The position numbers were made by a program, and so were the translations under genes. From Algoriphagus sp. AK58 (GTDB lineage: Bacteria > Bacteroidota > Bacteroidia > Cytophagales > Cyclobacteriaceae): a stretch of DNA of 64,000 nt. Under the pieces are notes generated by a model that saw nothing but the letters and a program-made list of their open reading frames with translations, was not told the DNA's origin and did no database searches. Positions 1 through 6,855 of the stretch are shown piece by piece (position 1 is the stretch's first letter; every line of letters begins with the position of its first letter). Location: positions 186,001 through 250,000 of the forward strand of contig NZ_QEIG01000007.1 of assembly GCF_014324365.1 (NCBI RefSeq), read 5' to 3'.

Positions 1-384
1 ATATATCCAGAGTTCGAAACTGGTATAAATATAAAAAACACTCTTAAATAACAATTTTTTTTGCTTCTAATTGTAATTAAAAAGCATTGACTTCTTACCT
101 TGATTTAAAAATGAAAAACAAATAAAGTGTGATAAATTTTGTTTTATTGTATGTTTAATTTCATGTTAATTGATGGGATTCATAATATTTCCAAAGGCAA
201 TAATTTGTAAATAAAAAGTTAGAATAAGGTAAAGCTTTTCAGTCGATGTTCGAGATTGGTTGCCTGAAAGGAGGTACTAGCTTTTCAGAAAGCTTTTTGG
301 TTTTTACCAGGTGTTTGCCAAGGTTAATGGAATTAAATGAAGTAGTCGATACCTAAGGAAATGGAGAAAGGAAGGTTTGGAATT
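1..384. other. Non-coding AT-rich stretch, nothing recognised
   Basis: I see no open reading frame with coding character, no tRNA and no clear promoter here. A 10-base direct repeat (agcttttcag at 233-242 and 279-288) is the only local pattern and may be chance. The gene that this stretch belongs to, if any, lies to the left of the window. Confidence 0.5.
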
Positions 385-410
385 TTCAATTCATCTTCTT
401 GTGAATTGAA
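385..410 (-). terminator. Hairpin after the GIY-YIG gene
   Basis: A perfect 9-base inverted repeat (ttcaattca / tgaattgaa) with an 8-base loop lies just past the stop codon of the leftward GIY-YIG gene. It is AT-rich and lacks a strong T-run, so it may be a weak terminator or a transcript-end stabiliser. Confidence 0.35.
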
Positions 411-415
411 GAATT

Positions 416-724
416 TCAACCGATAGGCTGTCCCAATTTTTCTGGATCCTTCCCGCTAGCTAGCGGGACGCGGTAGGCAACTGAGTTAATCAACCATTCG
501 ATGTATCGTTTACTTTTTTTGTTTTTGATTTCTAATTCCCGCTTCAAAGCGGCAGTTCGATCGGGCAAAGTTTCGAAGTATTTGATTTCCCAATAAGGAG
601 CTCCTGATTTGGTAGAGGGAGTTGCTCCTGCATTATGATGCTTTAATCTTGCTTCAGTATTGTCTGTAGAACCGATGTAGTACTTACCAGACTTTGAGCT
701 GAAAAGTATATAGACAAAATACAT
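416..724 (-). CDS. GIY-YIG superfamily nuclease (UPF0213-like), 102 aa
   Basis: Small single-domain protein opening with MYFVYILFSSKSGKYYIGST, which carries the GIY-YIG core (VYIL and YYIGST) followed by the usual Arg/His/Asn-containing helix (ARLKHHNAG). The open frame extends upstream to 832, but that part runs through a terminator hairpin and the tRNA-Ala gene, so I start at the ATG at 722-724. Family members are presumed DNA endonucleases; no substrate can be named. The last ~25 residues (from VAYRVPLAS on) are encoded by a palindromic repeat module that also occurs in the tRNA-like copies upstream, so the C-terminal tail seems to have been acquired from that repeat. It lies directly downstream of tRNA-Ala on the same strand. 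Confidence 0.8.
   Translation of the reverse strand: MYFVYILFSSKSGKYYIGSTDNTEARLKHHNAGATPSTKSGAPYWEIKYFETLPDRTAALKRELEIKNKKSKRYIEWLINSVAYRVPLASGKDPEKLGQPIG
448..485 (-). repeat. Palindromic module inside the 3' end of the GIY-YIG gene
   Basis: Bases 451-468 form a perfect 18-base palindrome (tcccgctagctagcggga). Its surroundings (ccttcccg ... cgggacgc ... caactgag) match the anticodon-arm region of the tRNA-like copies at 848-999, where a different palindrome core sits between the same flanks. The same module therefore exists both inside a coding frame and inside tRNA-derived repeats. Confidence 0.7.
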
Positions 725-740
725 GGCTAAAATGGTCTTA

Positions 741-770
741 AAAAGAAAAAGACAAGCACTAAGCTTGTCT
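741..770 (-). terminator. Terminator of tRNA-Ala
   Basis: On the minus strand an 8-base stem (agacaagc / gcttgtct, loop of 5) is followed by TTTTCTTTT. It begins 4 bases past the tRNA-Ala 3' end and separates it from the GIY-YIG start at 724. Confidence 0.75.
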
Positions 771-773
771 TTG

Positions 774-847
774 TGGAGAATAACGGATTCGAACCGATGA
801 CCTCTACACTGCCAGTGTAGCGCTCTAGCCAACTGAGCTAATTCCCC
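774..847 (-). tRNA. tRNA-Ala(GGC)
   Basis: Cloverleaf readable on the minus strand: acceptor GGGGAAT pairs with ATTCTCC (one G-U), D-arm GCTC/GAGC, anticodon stem CTACA/TGTAG around loop CTGGCAG giving anticodon GGC, T-loop TTCGAAT. Discriminator base A; CCA is not encoded. It is the last, and only intact, unit of a four-unit tandem array with a 76-base period transcribed from the promoter at 1070-1100. Confidence 0.93.
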
Positions 848-923
848 ATATTTTACTTAGAATTCGAACCGTTGACCTTCCCGACCGGTGTCGGGACGCT
901 CTAGCCAACTGAGCTAATTCCCC
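848..923 (-). pseudogene. tRNA-Ala-derived degenerate copy 1
   Basis: The 5' half (GGGGAATTAGCTCAGTTGGC, then TAGAGCG) is identical to tRNA-Ala, but the anticodon arm is replaced by a self-complementary block (CCCGACACCGGTCGGG) with no usable anticodon loop. The 3' acceptor strand is lost (reads TCTAAGTAAAATAT in place of CCGTTATTCTCC). It cannot fold as a working tRNA. Period to the real tRNA is exactly 76 bases. Confidence 0.8.
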
Positions 924-999
924 ATATTTTACTTAGAATTCGAACCGTTGACCTTCCCGACTGGTGTCGGGACGCTCTAGCCAACTGAGCTAATTCCCC
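924..999 (-). pseudogene. tRNA-Ala-derived degenerate copy 2
   Basis: Nearly identical to copy 1. The visible difference is in the palindrome core, whose plus-strand reading is cccgactggtgtcggg here and cccgaccggtgtcggg in copy 1. It has the same loss of the 3' acceptor strand and anticodon, and the same 76-base period, so the two arose by tandem duplication after the decay. Confidence 0.8.
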
Positions 1000-1060
1000 A
1001 TATATTCTTGGGACTCGAACCGTTGACCTTCCCGATAGCAATCGGGTAGCTAACCCCCAA
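1000..1060 (-). pseudogene. tRNA-Ala-derived degenerate copy 3 (shortened)
   Basis: Retains the T-arm-like part (ggttcgagtcc on the minus strand), the aaggtcaa link and a palindromic block (cccgattgctatcggg), but most of the D-arm is deleted and the acceptor strand is scrambled (gaattgggggttagcta). It is promoter-proximal, so a transcript starting near 1063 would begin with this copy. Confidence 0.6.
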
Positions 1061-1069
1061 TTCGAGGTG

Positions 1070-1100
1070 CAAATATAGGCCGAGATTGGTTTGAAGCAAA
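1070..1100 (-). promoter_or_regulatory. Bacteroidota-type promoter of the tRNA-Ala array
   Basis: On the minus strand TTTG (1097-1100) is followed after exactly 19 bases by TATATTTG (1070-1077), a full match to the TTTG-N19-TAnnTTTG promoter known for the primary sigma factor of Bacteroidota. A start near 1063 would place the three degenerate copies upstream of the intact tRNA in one precursor. Confidence 0.8.
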
Positions 1101-1108
1101 TAATTTCT

Positions 1109-1717
1109 TTAATCCTGAGAATAATTTATCCTGGTCAGAATACTTCTTCCTAAAGTGACCTCATCTGTAAACTCCAATTCTCCTCCCACGGGAATGCCTC
1201 TTGCAATCGTGCTGACTTTAACTCCGGATTCTTTTAGTCTTTTACTCAGGTAAAAAGAGGTAGTATCTCCCTCCATGGTTGCCGAAAGCGCCAAGATCAC
1301 CTCCTGAATTCCTCCCTCTTTGATTCTGGAAACCAAGCTTTCGATTTTTAGCTCCTCAGGACCTATGCCTTGAATAGGTGAAATCACTCCGCCCAACACA
1401 TGATATAGGCCCATGTATTGATTGGTGTTCTCAATAGCCAATACATCTCGGATATCCTCTACCACACAAATCAACGAACGGTCTCGTCTGTGGCTTTGGC
1501 AGATACTGCATTCTTCCTGATCGGAAATATTATGGCAGGTCTTGCAATAGTTGATCTCTTCACGCATCCGTGTCAAGGCCAATGCTAATGCTTCGGTAAC
1601 TGCCTCATTTTGCTTTAGCAAATGCAGGGCAAGGCGCAGAGCTGTCTTTTTGCCGATGCCAGGCAGTCGGGAAATTTCCGTCACTGCATCTTCGATCAAT
1701 TTGGAGGGGAAGTTCAA
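1109..1717 (-). CDS. recR: Recombination mediator RecR, 202 aa
   Basis: RecR acts with RecO/RecF in loading RecA at gaps. The sequence shows the N-terminal helix-hairpin-helix ([19 protein letters not shown], ~17-35), a four-cysteine zinc site ([16 protein letters not shown], ~57-73) and a Toprim domain starting at [15 protein letters not shown]. Length is normal for the family. The start codon read here is TTG (1715-1717); the protein begins [11 protein letters not shown] as expected for the family and no nearby in-frame ATG fits better. It lies 11 bases after clpS on the same strand. Confidence 0.93.
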   Translation of the reverse strand: MNFPSKLIEDAVTEISRLPGIGKKTALRLALHLLKQNEAVTEALALALTRMREEINYCKTCHNISDQEECSICQSHRRDRSLICVVEDIRDVLAIENTNQYMGLYHVLGGVISPIQGIGPEELKIESLVSRIKEGGIQEVILALSATMEGDTTSFYLSKRLKESGVKVSTIARGIPVGGELEFTDEVTLGRSILTRINYSQD

Positions 1718-1728
1718 GGAAGGATAAA

Positions 1729-2022
1729 TTAAACGATGGCTGCTTGTATTCCGGCCTCAAGGATAGCTTCACACATGGGCTTCAATTCTTCGCGAGAACC
1801 TTTTTTGACTGAACATTTGCCTTTGTAATGAATGATCAAGGTGCACTGTTCCGCTTGTTCATGAGAATGCTTGCACACTTTCATCAATACTTGAATCACA
1901 TGTTCAAAGGTATTGACGTCATCATTGAACACGACCAGGTCATGTGCTTCCTGATCGATCAATTCCTCCAGGAGGAGTTCAATCTCTTCTAGTTCGGGAA
2001 GGGGCATACTGAATTGGTTCAT
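1729..2022 (-). CDS. clpS: ATP-dependent Clp protease adaptor ClpS, 97 aa
   Basis: ClpS delivers N-degron substrates to ClpAP. The core [20 protein letters not shown] (~29-48) has the NDD-x-(N/T)(T/P)F substrate-pocket segment of the family, and ends with the typical [20 protein letters not shown] helix. N-terminal 25 residues are acidic and variable, as usual. ATG at 2020-2022. Together with recR it forms a short leftward unit, opposite to the symporter that begins 52 bases away. Confidence 0.93.
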   Translation of the reverse strand: MNQFSMPLPELEEIELLLEELIDQEAHDLVVFNDDVNTFEHVIQVLMKVCKHSHEQAEQCTLIIHYKGKCSVKKGSREELKPMCEAILEAGIQAAIV

Positions 2023-2074
2023 TTGGCAAAATTAAGAATAATGGACAACTTAGCGAGCGACAGACGCTAGCTTT

Positions 2075-3520
2075 ATGAATCCCCAAGTCGTACTCTTAGT
2101 CATTTCGGCCTACTTTCTTTTACTTTTTCTGATTTCTTGGTTTACCTCTCGAAAAGTCACCGCGGACACTTTTTTTACAGGAGATCGACAGTCTCCTTGG
2201 TTTTTGGTGGCCTTTGGGATGATAGGGGCCTCACTGTCTGGTGTGACCTTTATTTCAGTACCCGGAGAAGTCGGTAATACAAACTTCTATTACTTCCAAG
2301 TTGTTTTAGGCTATACCTTGGGCTATTTCACCATTGCCAAGGTCCTCTTGCCGCTTTATTACCGCCTTAATTTAGTTTCGATTTACTCCTATCTCGAAGA
2401 GCGATTTGGCTTTTGGTCTTATAAGACAGGCTCCTTTTTCTTCATACTCTCCCGGGCTTTGGGCTCCTCCCTCCGATTGTATTTGGTGGCAAGTGTGCTG
2501 CAGCTGATTCTTTTTGATTCCTTGGGTATTCCGTTTTGGGTTTCTGTATTAATTACGGTAGGTCTGATTTGGCTTTACACCTATCGAGGGGGGATCAAGA
2601 CTGTAGTTTGGACAGATACTCTGCAGACGGCATTTATGCTGGCGTCGGTGGTGATTACTATTATTTTGATCGGGAAAGATCTGGAGATCAAAAGCCTAGG
2701 GGATTACATCTCCGCGGTGAATCAAGATGATCGATCCGCGATCTTCAACTGGGATTGGAAGGCAGGCACCAATTTCTTCAAGCAATTTATTTCGGGCGCA
2801 TTTATCACGATCGTCATGACAGGCTTGGACCAGGACATGATGCAGAAAAATCTCACTTGCCGCACTTTGGGCGATGCCCAAAAAAACATGTTTTGGTTTA
2901 CGATCATTCTCGTGGTGGTCAATATTTTGTTTCTTTCTCTGGGAGTCATGCTGTACCTGTATGCAGAAGCAAAGGGAATTGCTCTACCCGCCAAGTCTGA
3001 CCAGCTCTTCCCGATGCTGGCTACCCAGCATTTCTCTGCCTTTACCGGAATAGTCTTTGTCCTAGGAATTACTGCTGCGGCTTATTCCAGTGCGGATTCC
3101 ACGCTGACCGCTTTGACTACTTCGTTTTGTTATGATTTTCTCCAGATTGAGCGGAAATATGCCCCCGAAGAACGAGTAGCCATTCGTAAAAAGGTCCACA
3201 TTGCTTTTACTGGCCTGATGTTTTTCTTAATTCTGGCTTTCTATTGGCTCAATGATCAAAGTGTTATCAATTCGGTGTTTATCATCGCAGGGTATACCTA
3301 TGGGCCTTTATTGGGATTGTATTCCTTTGGACTATTTACCAAGTTGAAAGTGCAAGATAAATGGGTTCCCTACTTGGCCTTAGCCGCTCCTTTGATTACC
3401 TATTTGATCAGCTCTAATTCTGAAAAATTGCTTTGGGGGTACAAATTCGGTTTTGAAGCCTTAATTCTAAACGGAGCTTTGATGTTTTTGGAATTGTATC
3501 TGATCCGAAAGAAAGCCTAA
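2075..3520 (+). CDS. Sodium:solute symporter (SSS family), 481 aa
   Basis: Multi-pass membrane protein of the SSS/SLC5 fold with about 13 hydrophobic segments. The first helices carry TADTFFTGDRQSPWFLVAFGMIGASLSGVTFISVPGE split across the start of the fold, including the GASLSGVTF sodium-site segment, and the later AAAYSSADSTLTAL stretch is the conserved second sodium-site helix. Substrate cannot be told from sequence; related proteins carry sugars, sialic acid or amino acids. The stop codon overlaps by 4 bases the stop region of the convergent alkyltransferase-like gene. Confidence 0.88.
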   Translation: MNPQVVLLVISAYFLLLFLISWFTSRKVTADTFFTGDRQSPWFLVAFGMIGASLSGVTFISVPGEVGNTNFYYFQVVLGYTLGYFTIAKVLLPLYYRLNLVSIYSYLEERFGFWSYKTGSFFFILSRALGSSLRLYLVASVLQLILFDSLGIPFWVSVLITVGLIWLYTYRGGIKTVVWTDTLQTAFMLASVVITIILIGKDLEIKSLGDYISAVNQDDRSAIFNWDWKAGTNFFKQFISGAFITIVMTGLDQDMMQKNLTCRTLGDAQKNMFWFTIILVVVNILFLSLGVMLYLYAEAKGIALPAKSDQLFPMLATQHFSAFTGIVFVLGITAAAYSSADSTLTALTTSFCYDFLQIERKYAPEERVAIRKKVHIAFTGLMFFLILAFYWLNDQSVINSVFIIAGYTYGPLLGLYSFGLFTKLKVQDKWVPYLALAAPLITYLISSNSEKLLWGYKFGFEALILNGALMFLELYLIRKKA

Positions 3521-3855
3521 ATCCCAAGCTCTTTTTCAGGATCCCAAAATACTCGATCGAAGTCCACCACCTGATCATTTTCTACTCGAATTCCATCTGC
3601 TTCCAGCAATTCCTGCATGCGTGTAGGTGCGCCAAAATGATGTTTACCTGTCAACAGTCCTTGGCGATTGACTACTCGTTGGGCAGGCACATCGGGCATG
3701 GCATGAGCCGCATTCATCGCGTATCCGACCATTCTGGCGCCGCTTTTCAATCCCAAATAATGGGCAATGGCACCATAACTGGTCACTCTTCCCTTGGGAA
3801 TTTCGCGGACGACCTGATACACCAGATCAAAATAATTTGGCTTATCGTTGTTCAT
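3517..3855 (-). CDS. Alkyltransferase-like protein (MGMT family without the active cysteine), 112 aa
   Basis: The protein is the DNA-binding C-terminal half of O6-alkylguanine-DNA alkyltransferase: a winged helix (GRVTSYGAIAHYLGLKSGARMVGYAMN, ~22-48) with Arg41 as the likely nucleotide-flipping finger. At the place of the catalytic PCHR motif it reads PAQR (57-60), so the acceptor cysteine is Ala58. By analogy with ATL proteins it would bind alkylated bases and hand them to nucleotide excision repair and not remove the alkyl group itself. Its first codons overlap the end of the MscS gene by 14 bases, consistent with co-transcription. Confidence 0.87.
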   Translation of the reverse strand: MNNDKPNYFDLVYQVVREIPKGRVTSYGAIAHYLGLKSGARMVGYAMNAAHAMPDVPAQRVVNRQGLLTGKHHFGAPTRMQELLEADGIRVENDQVVDFDRVFWDPEKELGI

Positions 3856-4729
3856 GTCTCCAGTCGATCAAGGCTTGGTTGATTGCTTTTTTCACTTGAA
3901 TTTCAGTTGGCTTTTCACCTGTTTTGATGGGGAATTGGAACCGAATCAAAATGGTTTCTGCCTTTCTTTCCAGTATGTTGAGCTGGGCACCTTCCTTGAA
4001 GACAAACTCAGGATATTTTTCCAGGACAAGCTCCAGTTTTTCTTCCAGGTCATTGAGATAAATTTCATTTTTCGTTGAGACCTCCGAATCAAAAATAACT
4101 TGATGGGTATTGTTTTTTGAAAAGTTGACCACATCTGTGGACAAGGCCATGGTATTGGGGATCAGGATAATTTCTCCGGAATCATTTTTCAAAACCAAAT
4201 TGATAAGCGTGATATCCCGGATGAATCCAGTATGTCTTCCGATTTGAACCTTGTCGCCAATCTCCAACTGATCAGAAAACATCATGATCAGTCCGTTGAC
4301 AATATTGGTAATGTAATCCTTGGTCAACAAAGCGATGGCCGCTGCCACGATGGTAATACTGGTCAGAAACTCCAATGGTCGAATTCCAAACGCCAACATC
4401 AAGGAAATCAGGATGGCGAACATATTCAGTAAGGTGGCTATGCGGTCAATACCCACTACGAAATTGGGCTGAACCTTGGTCTCCTCCCGCTGCTGAAGGT
4501 AAATTCTCAGGGTAATGATCCTTCCTAAGGAAATGATCAGGTTGGCACTGAGGAGAAAAATCAATGCCCTTATGATGTGATTTAAAATTTCGTATTTCTC
4601 TAAAATAGGTCTTAAAAAAGTATCCCCTGCATAGAAAATCTCCAATAAAATCAGGATGACTAGTTTAAATGCAAAGTTTCTTCTTCTTACGTTTTCCTTG
4701 AGTCGGATGCTGCTTTTGAGGTGATTCAT
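3842..4729 (-). CDS. MscS-family mechanosensitive ion channel, 295 aa
   Basis: N-terminal membrane segments (about 21-38, 51-73, 93-115, 120-140) are followed by the MscS beta domain (TNIVNGLIMMFSDQLEIGDK, ~141-160, then VQIGRHTGFIRDI and the IPNTMALS segment). The C-terminal alpha/beta domain is present but short. Such channels release osmolytes upon hypo-osmotic stress. ATG at 4727-4729. First gene of a leftward pair with the alkyltransferase-like gene. Confidence 0.88.
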   Translation of the reverse strand: MNHLKSSIRLKENVRRRNFAFKLVILILLEIFYAGDTFLRPILEKYEILNHIIRALIFLLSANLIISLGRIITLRIYLQQREETKVQPNFVVGIDRIATLLNMFAILISLMLAFGIRPLEFLTSITIVAAAIALLTKDYITNIVNGLIMMFSDQLEIGDKVQIGRHTGFIRDITLINLVLKNDSGEIILIPNTMALSTDVVNFSKNNTHQVIFDSEVSTKNEIYLNDLEEKLELVLEKYPEFVFKEGAQLNILERKAETILIRFQFPIKTGEKPTEIQVKKAINQALIDWRHEQR

Positions 4730-4787
4730 GGTTCAATCGAAAAATTAGGGCTAATTTTAGCAAATATAGGACGGATTAGAAGGACTG

Positions 4788-5465
4788 ATGAGCAGAAATA
4801 TAATCATAACCGGAGCTGCGGGCGCCCTAGGAGGTGCAGTAGTGGAGAAATTTAAACGCGAAGGCTATCATGTGATTGCCTTGGTAAAACCTGACGCCAA
4901 TGAAGTGGCTGAAGAAGCAGATGTGACCTACGAAGTGGATGTGACTGACGAGAAGGCAGTTGCTGACTTTGTGAAAGAGTACCAGATTCAGTTTGGCGAG
5001 TTGGATGCTATTGCCATGATTGTCGGAGGATTCGCGATGGGAAGTTTGGAGTCTACCACCCAAAAAGAGTTGAACCGCATGTTTCAGCTGAATTTTTTCA
5101 GCGCTTTTTCGATGGTGTCAGGATTTCTTCCTCTTTTCAAAAAGCAAATGCATGGCACATTCCTATTTGTAGGAGCTCGACCTGCCCTTCAGCTTCAGGA
5201 TGCTACAAGTACGGTTGCGTATTCCCTTAGTAAGAAATTGGTCATTTCACTTTCTGAAATTGTGGCGGAAGAAGTCAAAGGAACAGATATCCGAACGCAT
5301 GTCTTTGTGCCAAGCATCATCGACACTCCTGCCAATCGGGAGGCGATGCCAGATTCGGATTTCGGAAAATGGGTGAATCCCGCAGACATCGCAGAGGCGA
5401 TGCATTATGCGTTGAACACGCCTTCTTTAAGGCAGATGACATTTAAACTTTACGGAGGAGTATAA
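4788..5465 (+). CDS. Short-chain dehydrogenase/reductase, 225 aa
   Basis: Rossmann nucleotide-binding motif GAAGALGG (~8-15), then the NAD(P) acidic segment VDVTDEKAV, and the catalytic YxxxK as YSLSKK (~146-151) with the preceding serine in the ASTVAYSLS context. Length fits a classical SDR. No substrate can be assigned; the closest general type is a 3-oxoacyl or quinonoid reductase-like SDR. It is followed after 3 bases by the SnoaL-like gene, so the two are probably co-transcribed. Confidence 0.85.
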   Translation: MSRNIIITGAAGALGGAVVEKFKREGYHVIALVKPDANEVAEEADVTYEVDVTDEKAVADFVKEYQIQFGELDAIAMIVGGFAMGSLESTTQKELNRMFQLNFFSAFSMVSGFLPLFKKQMHGTFLFVGARPALQLQDATSTVAYSLSKKLVISLSEIVAEEVKGTDIRTHVFVPSIIDTPANREAMPDSDFGKWVNPADIAEAMHYALNTPSLRQMTFKLYGGV

Positions 5466-5468
5466 TAT

Positions 5469-5930
5469 ATGTACAAGCGAATCCTTTTATCAGCCATTTT
5501 GGCTTTTACTTTATTTATTCCTGCTTTTTCCCAATCTGAAGAAAAAGCAGTGGAAGAAGTCATCCGGAGCCTTTTTGAAGGCATGAAATCAAAAAATGCG
5601 GACCAAGTCGCCGCTGCATTCTATTCTGATGGACTCATGCAAACAGTCCAAGCGAAGCCCGAGGGTAGCACCGTCGGCAGCAATTCAGTAGCTGATTTTA
5701 TCAAAAGAATTGCGACGACCCCTGCTGAGACCACTTTGGATGAGCGAATTTTGGATTACCAAATCAAAGTGGACGGCACTATGGCCTCGGCATGGACTCC
5801 TTACCGATTCTATGTCAATGGCAATTTCAGCCACTGTGGAGTCAACTCCTTTCAGCTGGTCAAAATGGCCGAAGGCTGGAAAATCGTCTACATCATCGAT
5901 ACCCGAAGAAAAGAACCTTGTGAAGAGTAA
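5469..5930 (+). CDS. Exported SnoaL/NTF2-like protein, 153 aa
   Basis: Signal peptide MYKRILLSAILAFTLFIPAF ending near SQS, then a compact alpha+beta domain of the NTF2/DUF4440 cone fold (EVIRSLFEGMKSKNADQVAA helix, then the strands ending in GWKIVYIIDTRRKEPC). Family members are small ligand-binding or enzyme-like domains of the periplasm; no catalytic set is recognisable. Follows the SDR by 3 bases and precedes the Gre-like gene by 5 bases. Confidence 0.75.
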   Translation: MYKRILLSAILAFTLFIPAFSQSEEKAVEEVIRSLFEGMKSKNADQVAAAFYSDGLMQTVQAKPEGSTVGSNSVADFIKRIATTPAETTLDERILDYQIKVDGTMASAWTPYRFYVNGNFSHCGVNSFQLVKMAEGWKIVYIIDTRRKEPCEE

Positions 5931-5935
5931 ATTTT

Positions 5936-6391
5936 ATGAACGAATTCAAAGCGAAAGTCTATCAAACTGCCATTGATCTGCTGAAACAAAAAGAAATCCT
6001 TTTGGCTGAAGAGCGGAAAAATATTATAGAAAGTATCCTGGAAGAAGAGAAAAACAGTGCTGGTGACAAATACGAAACCAGCCGGGAGACTATGACCCAA
6101 GATTTAAATTCTATCGAAAAGCAAATCAAACAAAGTAAGCTTGATCTGGAAGAATTGTACAGATTGAACACCATCAAAGATACCCCACCAACAGTACAGG
6201 AAGGTGCTTTGGTGAAGCTTGGCACGGAGTGGTTTTTGCTTGCGGTAAGTGTTGGGCAAGTCAAAGTGGAAGAGGCCAAAGTGTTTTTACTGAGCAAAAA
6301 CTCTCCTCTTGGGGAATTGCTAATCGGAAAGAAAAAGAAAGATCAGGTAAACTTCCGGGGCAAAATGCAAGTCATCGAAGAATTGGCTTAA
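5936..6391 (+). CDS. GreA/GreB C-terminal-like protein with coiled-coil N-terminus, 151 aa
   Basis: Residues ~1-80 are helical and charged, fitting an antiparallel coiled coil (KQKEILLAEERKNIIESILE, then ETMTQDLNSIEKQIKQSKLD). Residues ~85-151 match the FKBP-like domain of Gre factors (VQEGALVKLGTEWFLLAVSV ... LSKNSPLGELLIGKKKKDQV). True GreA has acidic residues at the coiled-coil tip (DE); I see no clear equivalent, so it may bind RNA polymerase without stimulating cleavage. Similar proteins are sometimes mislabelled as 3-oxoacyl-ACP synthase. Third gene of the SDR operon, closed by the terminator at 6413. Confidence 0.72.
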   Translation: MNEFKAKVYQTAIDLLKQKEILLAEERKNIIESILEEEKNSAGDKYETSRETMTQDLNSIEKQIKQSKLDLEELYRLNTIKDTPPTVQEGALVKLGTEWFLLAVSVGQVKVEEAKVFLLSKNSPLGELLIGKKKKDQVNFRGKMQVIEELA

Positions 6392-6412
6392 TTTTCTCTA
6401 TTCCCAAATTTC

Positions 6413-6463
6413 AAAACGCTCATCGTTTCAAAAATTTATTGAGAAATGATGAGCGTTTTATTT
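6413..6463 (+). terminator. Terminator of the SDR-SnoaL-Gre operon
   Basis: A 12-base stem (aaaacgctcatc / gatgagcgtttt), extended by tttc/gaaa, is followed by tattttcc. It is nearly symmetrical and could also act in reverse. Confidence 0.8.
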
Positions 6464-6612
6464 TCCGGGTGTATTGACCGCCTTTCATTTTAAAGGATTA
6501 CTGTGCTTTTCAGAAATAAGGATATTTCCTTTGGTTCAAATTGTTGAATGAGCAATTTTTAAGACTTTTCAGTGAAAAAAATCTAAAAAAATCTCATTCG
6601 ATTGAATTTTTT

Positions 6613-6644
6613 CTTGGTCAATCGGTTTTTTCGCTGTAAGATTG
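6613..6644 (+). promoter_or_regulatory. Probable promoter of the thr operon
   Basis: CTTG at 6613-6616 and TAAGATTG at 6637-6644, separated by 20 bases, are near the Bacteroidota consensus TTTG-N19-TAnnTTTG (one mismatch in each box). It places the start a few bases before the leader ORF at 6665. Confidence 0.45.
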
Positions 6645-6664
6645 TCAAGTCAATACACCAACCT

Positions 6665-6778
6665 ATGGTATTTGCAGCTCAATCTTACGTTTTTTCTGTT
6701 CCTTTCCAGATGACTGGCGAGGCTGCTGCTTTTTTGATGACCATCACCGGCATGATGACCACGATGATTACGGGGTGA
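6665..6778 (+). CDS. Threonine operon leader peptide, 37 aa
   Basis: Short ORF starting at ATG 6665 and ending TGA 6776-6778. Of the last 22 residues (from Met16) 13 are Thr, Met or Ile, ending MTITGMMTTMITG. Those are the end products of the aspartate branch encoded by thrABC just downstream, which is the hallmark of a translational attenuator leader. An alternative start is the ATG at 6710, giving 22 residues. The stop codon sits in the loop of a small hairpin. No similarity to E. coli ThrL is needed or claimed; the call rests on composition and position. Confidence 0.8.
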   Translation: MVFAAQSYVFSVPFQMTGEAAAFLMTITGMMTTMITG

Positions 6779-6823
6779 CCCGTCGTGATCATTGAGTACC
6801 CGCCCCTGAGGCCTTTTTTGGCC
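6770..6823 (+). promoter_or_regulatory. Attenuator hairpins between thr leader and thrA
   Basis: A stem acggg/cccgt (6770-6774 with 6779-6783) encloses the leader stop codon, and ggcc-tttttt-ggcc (6810-6823) forms a second hairpin holding a T6 run. Exact terminator/antiterminator pairing was not computed. The arrangement suggests that ribosome stalling on Thr, Met or Ile codons controls read-through into thrA. Confidence 0.5.
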
Positions 6824-6855
6824 AGATATTAGTTTCCAGCAACCTATTTCTATCT

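Noticed and set aside
725..832. 36-residue N-terminal extension of the GIY-YIG frame
   Set aside because: It runs through a terminator hairpin and into the tRNA-Ala gene, and the family starts at MYFVYIL.
848..1060. Regular repeats with 76-base period, CRISPR-like at first sight
   Set aside because: Units are almost identical over their full length, have no variable spacers and are clearly derived from the adjacent tRNA-Ala; no cas gene is present.
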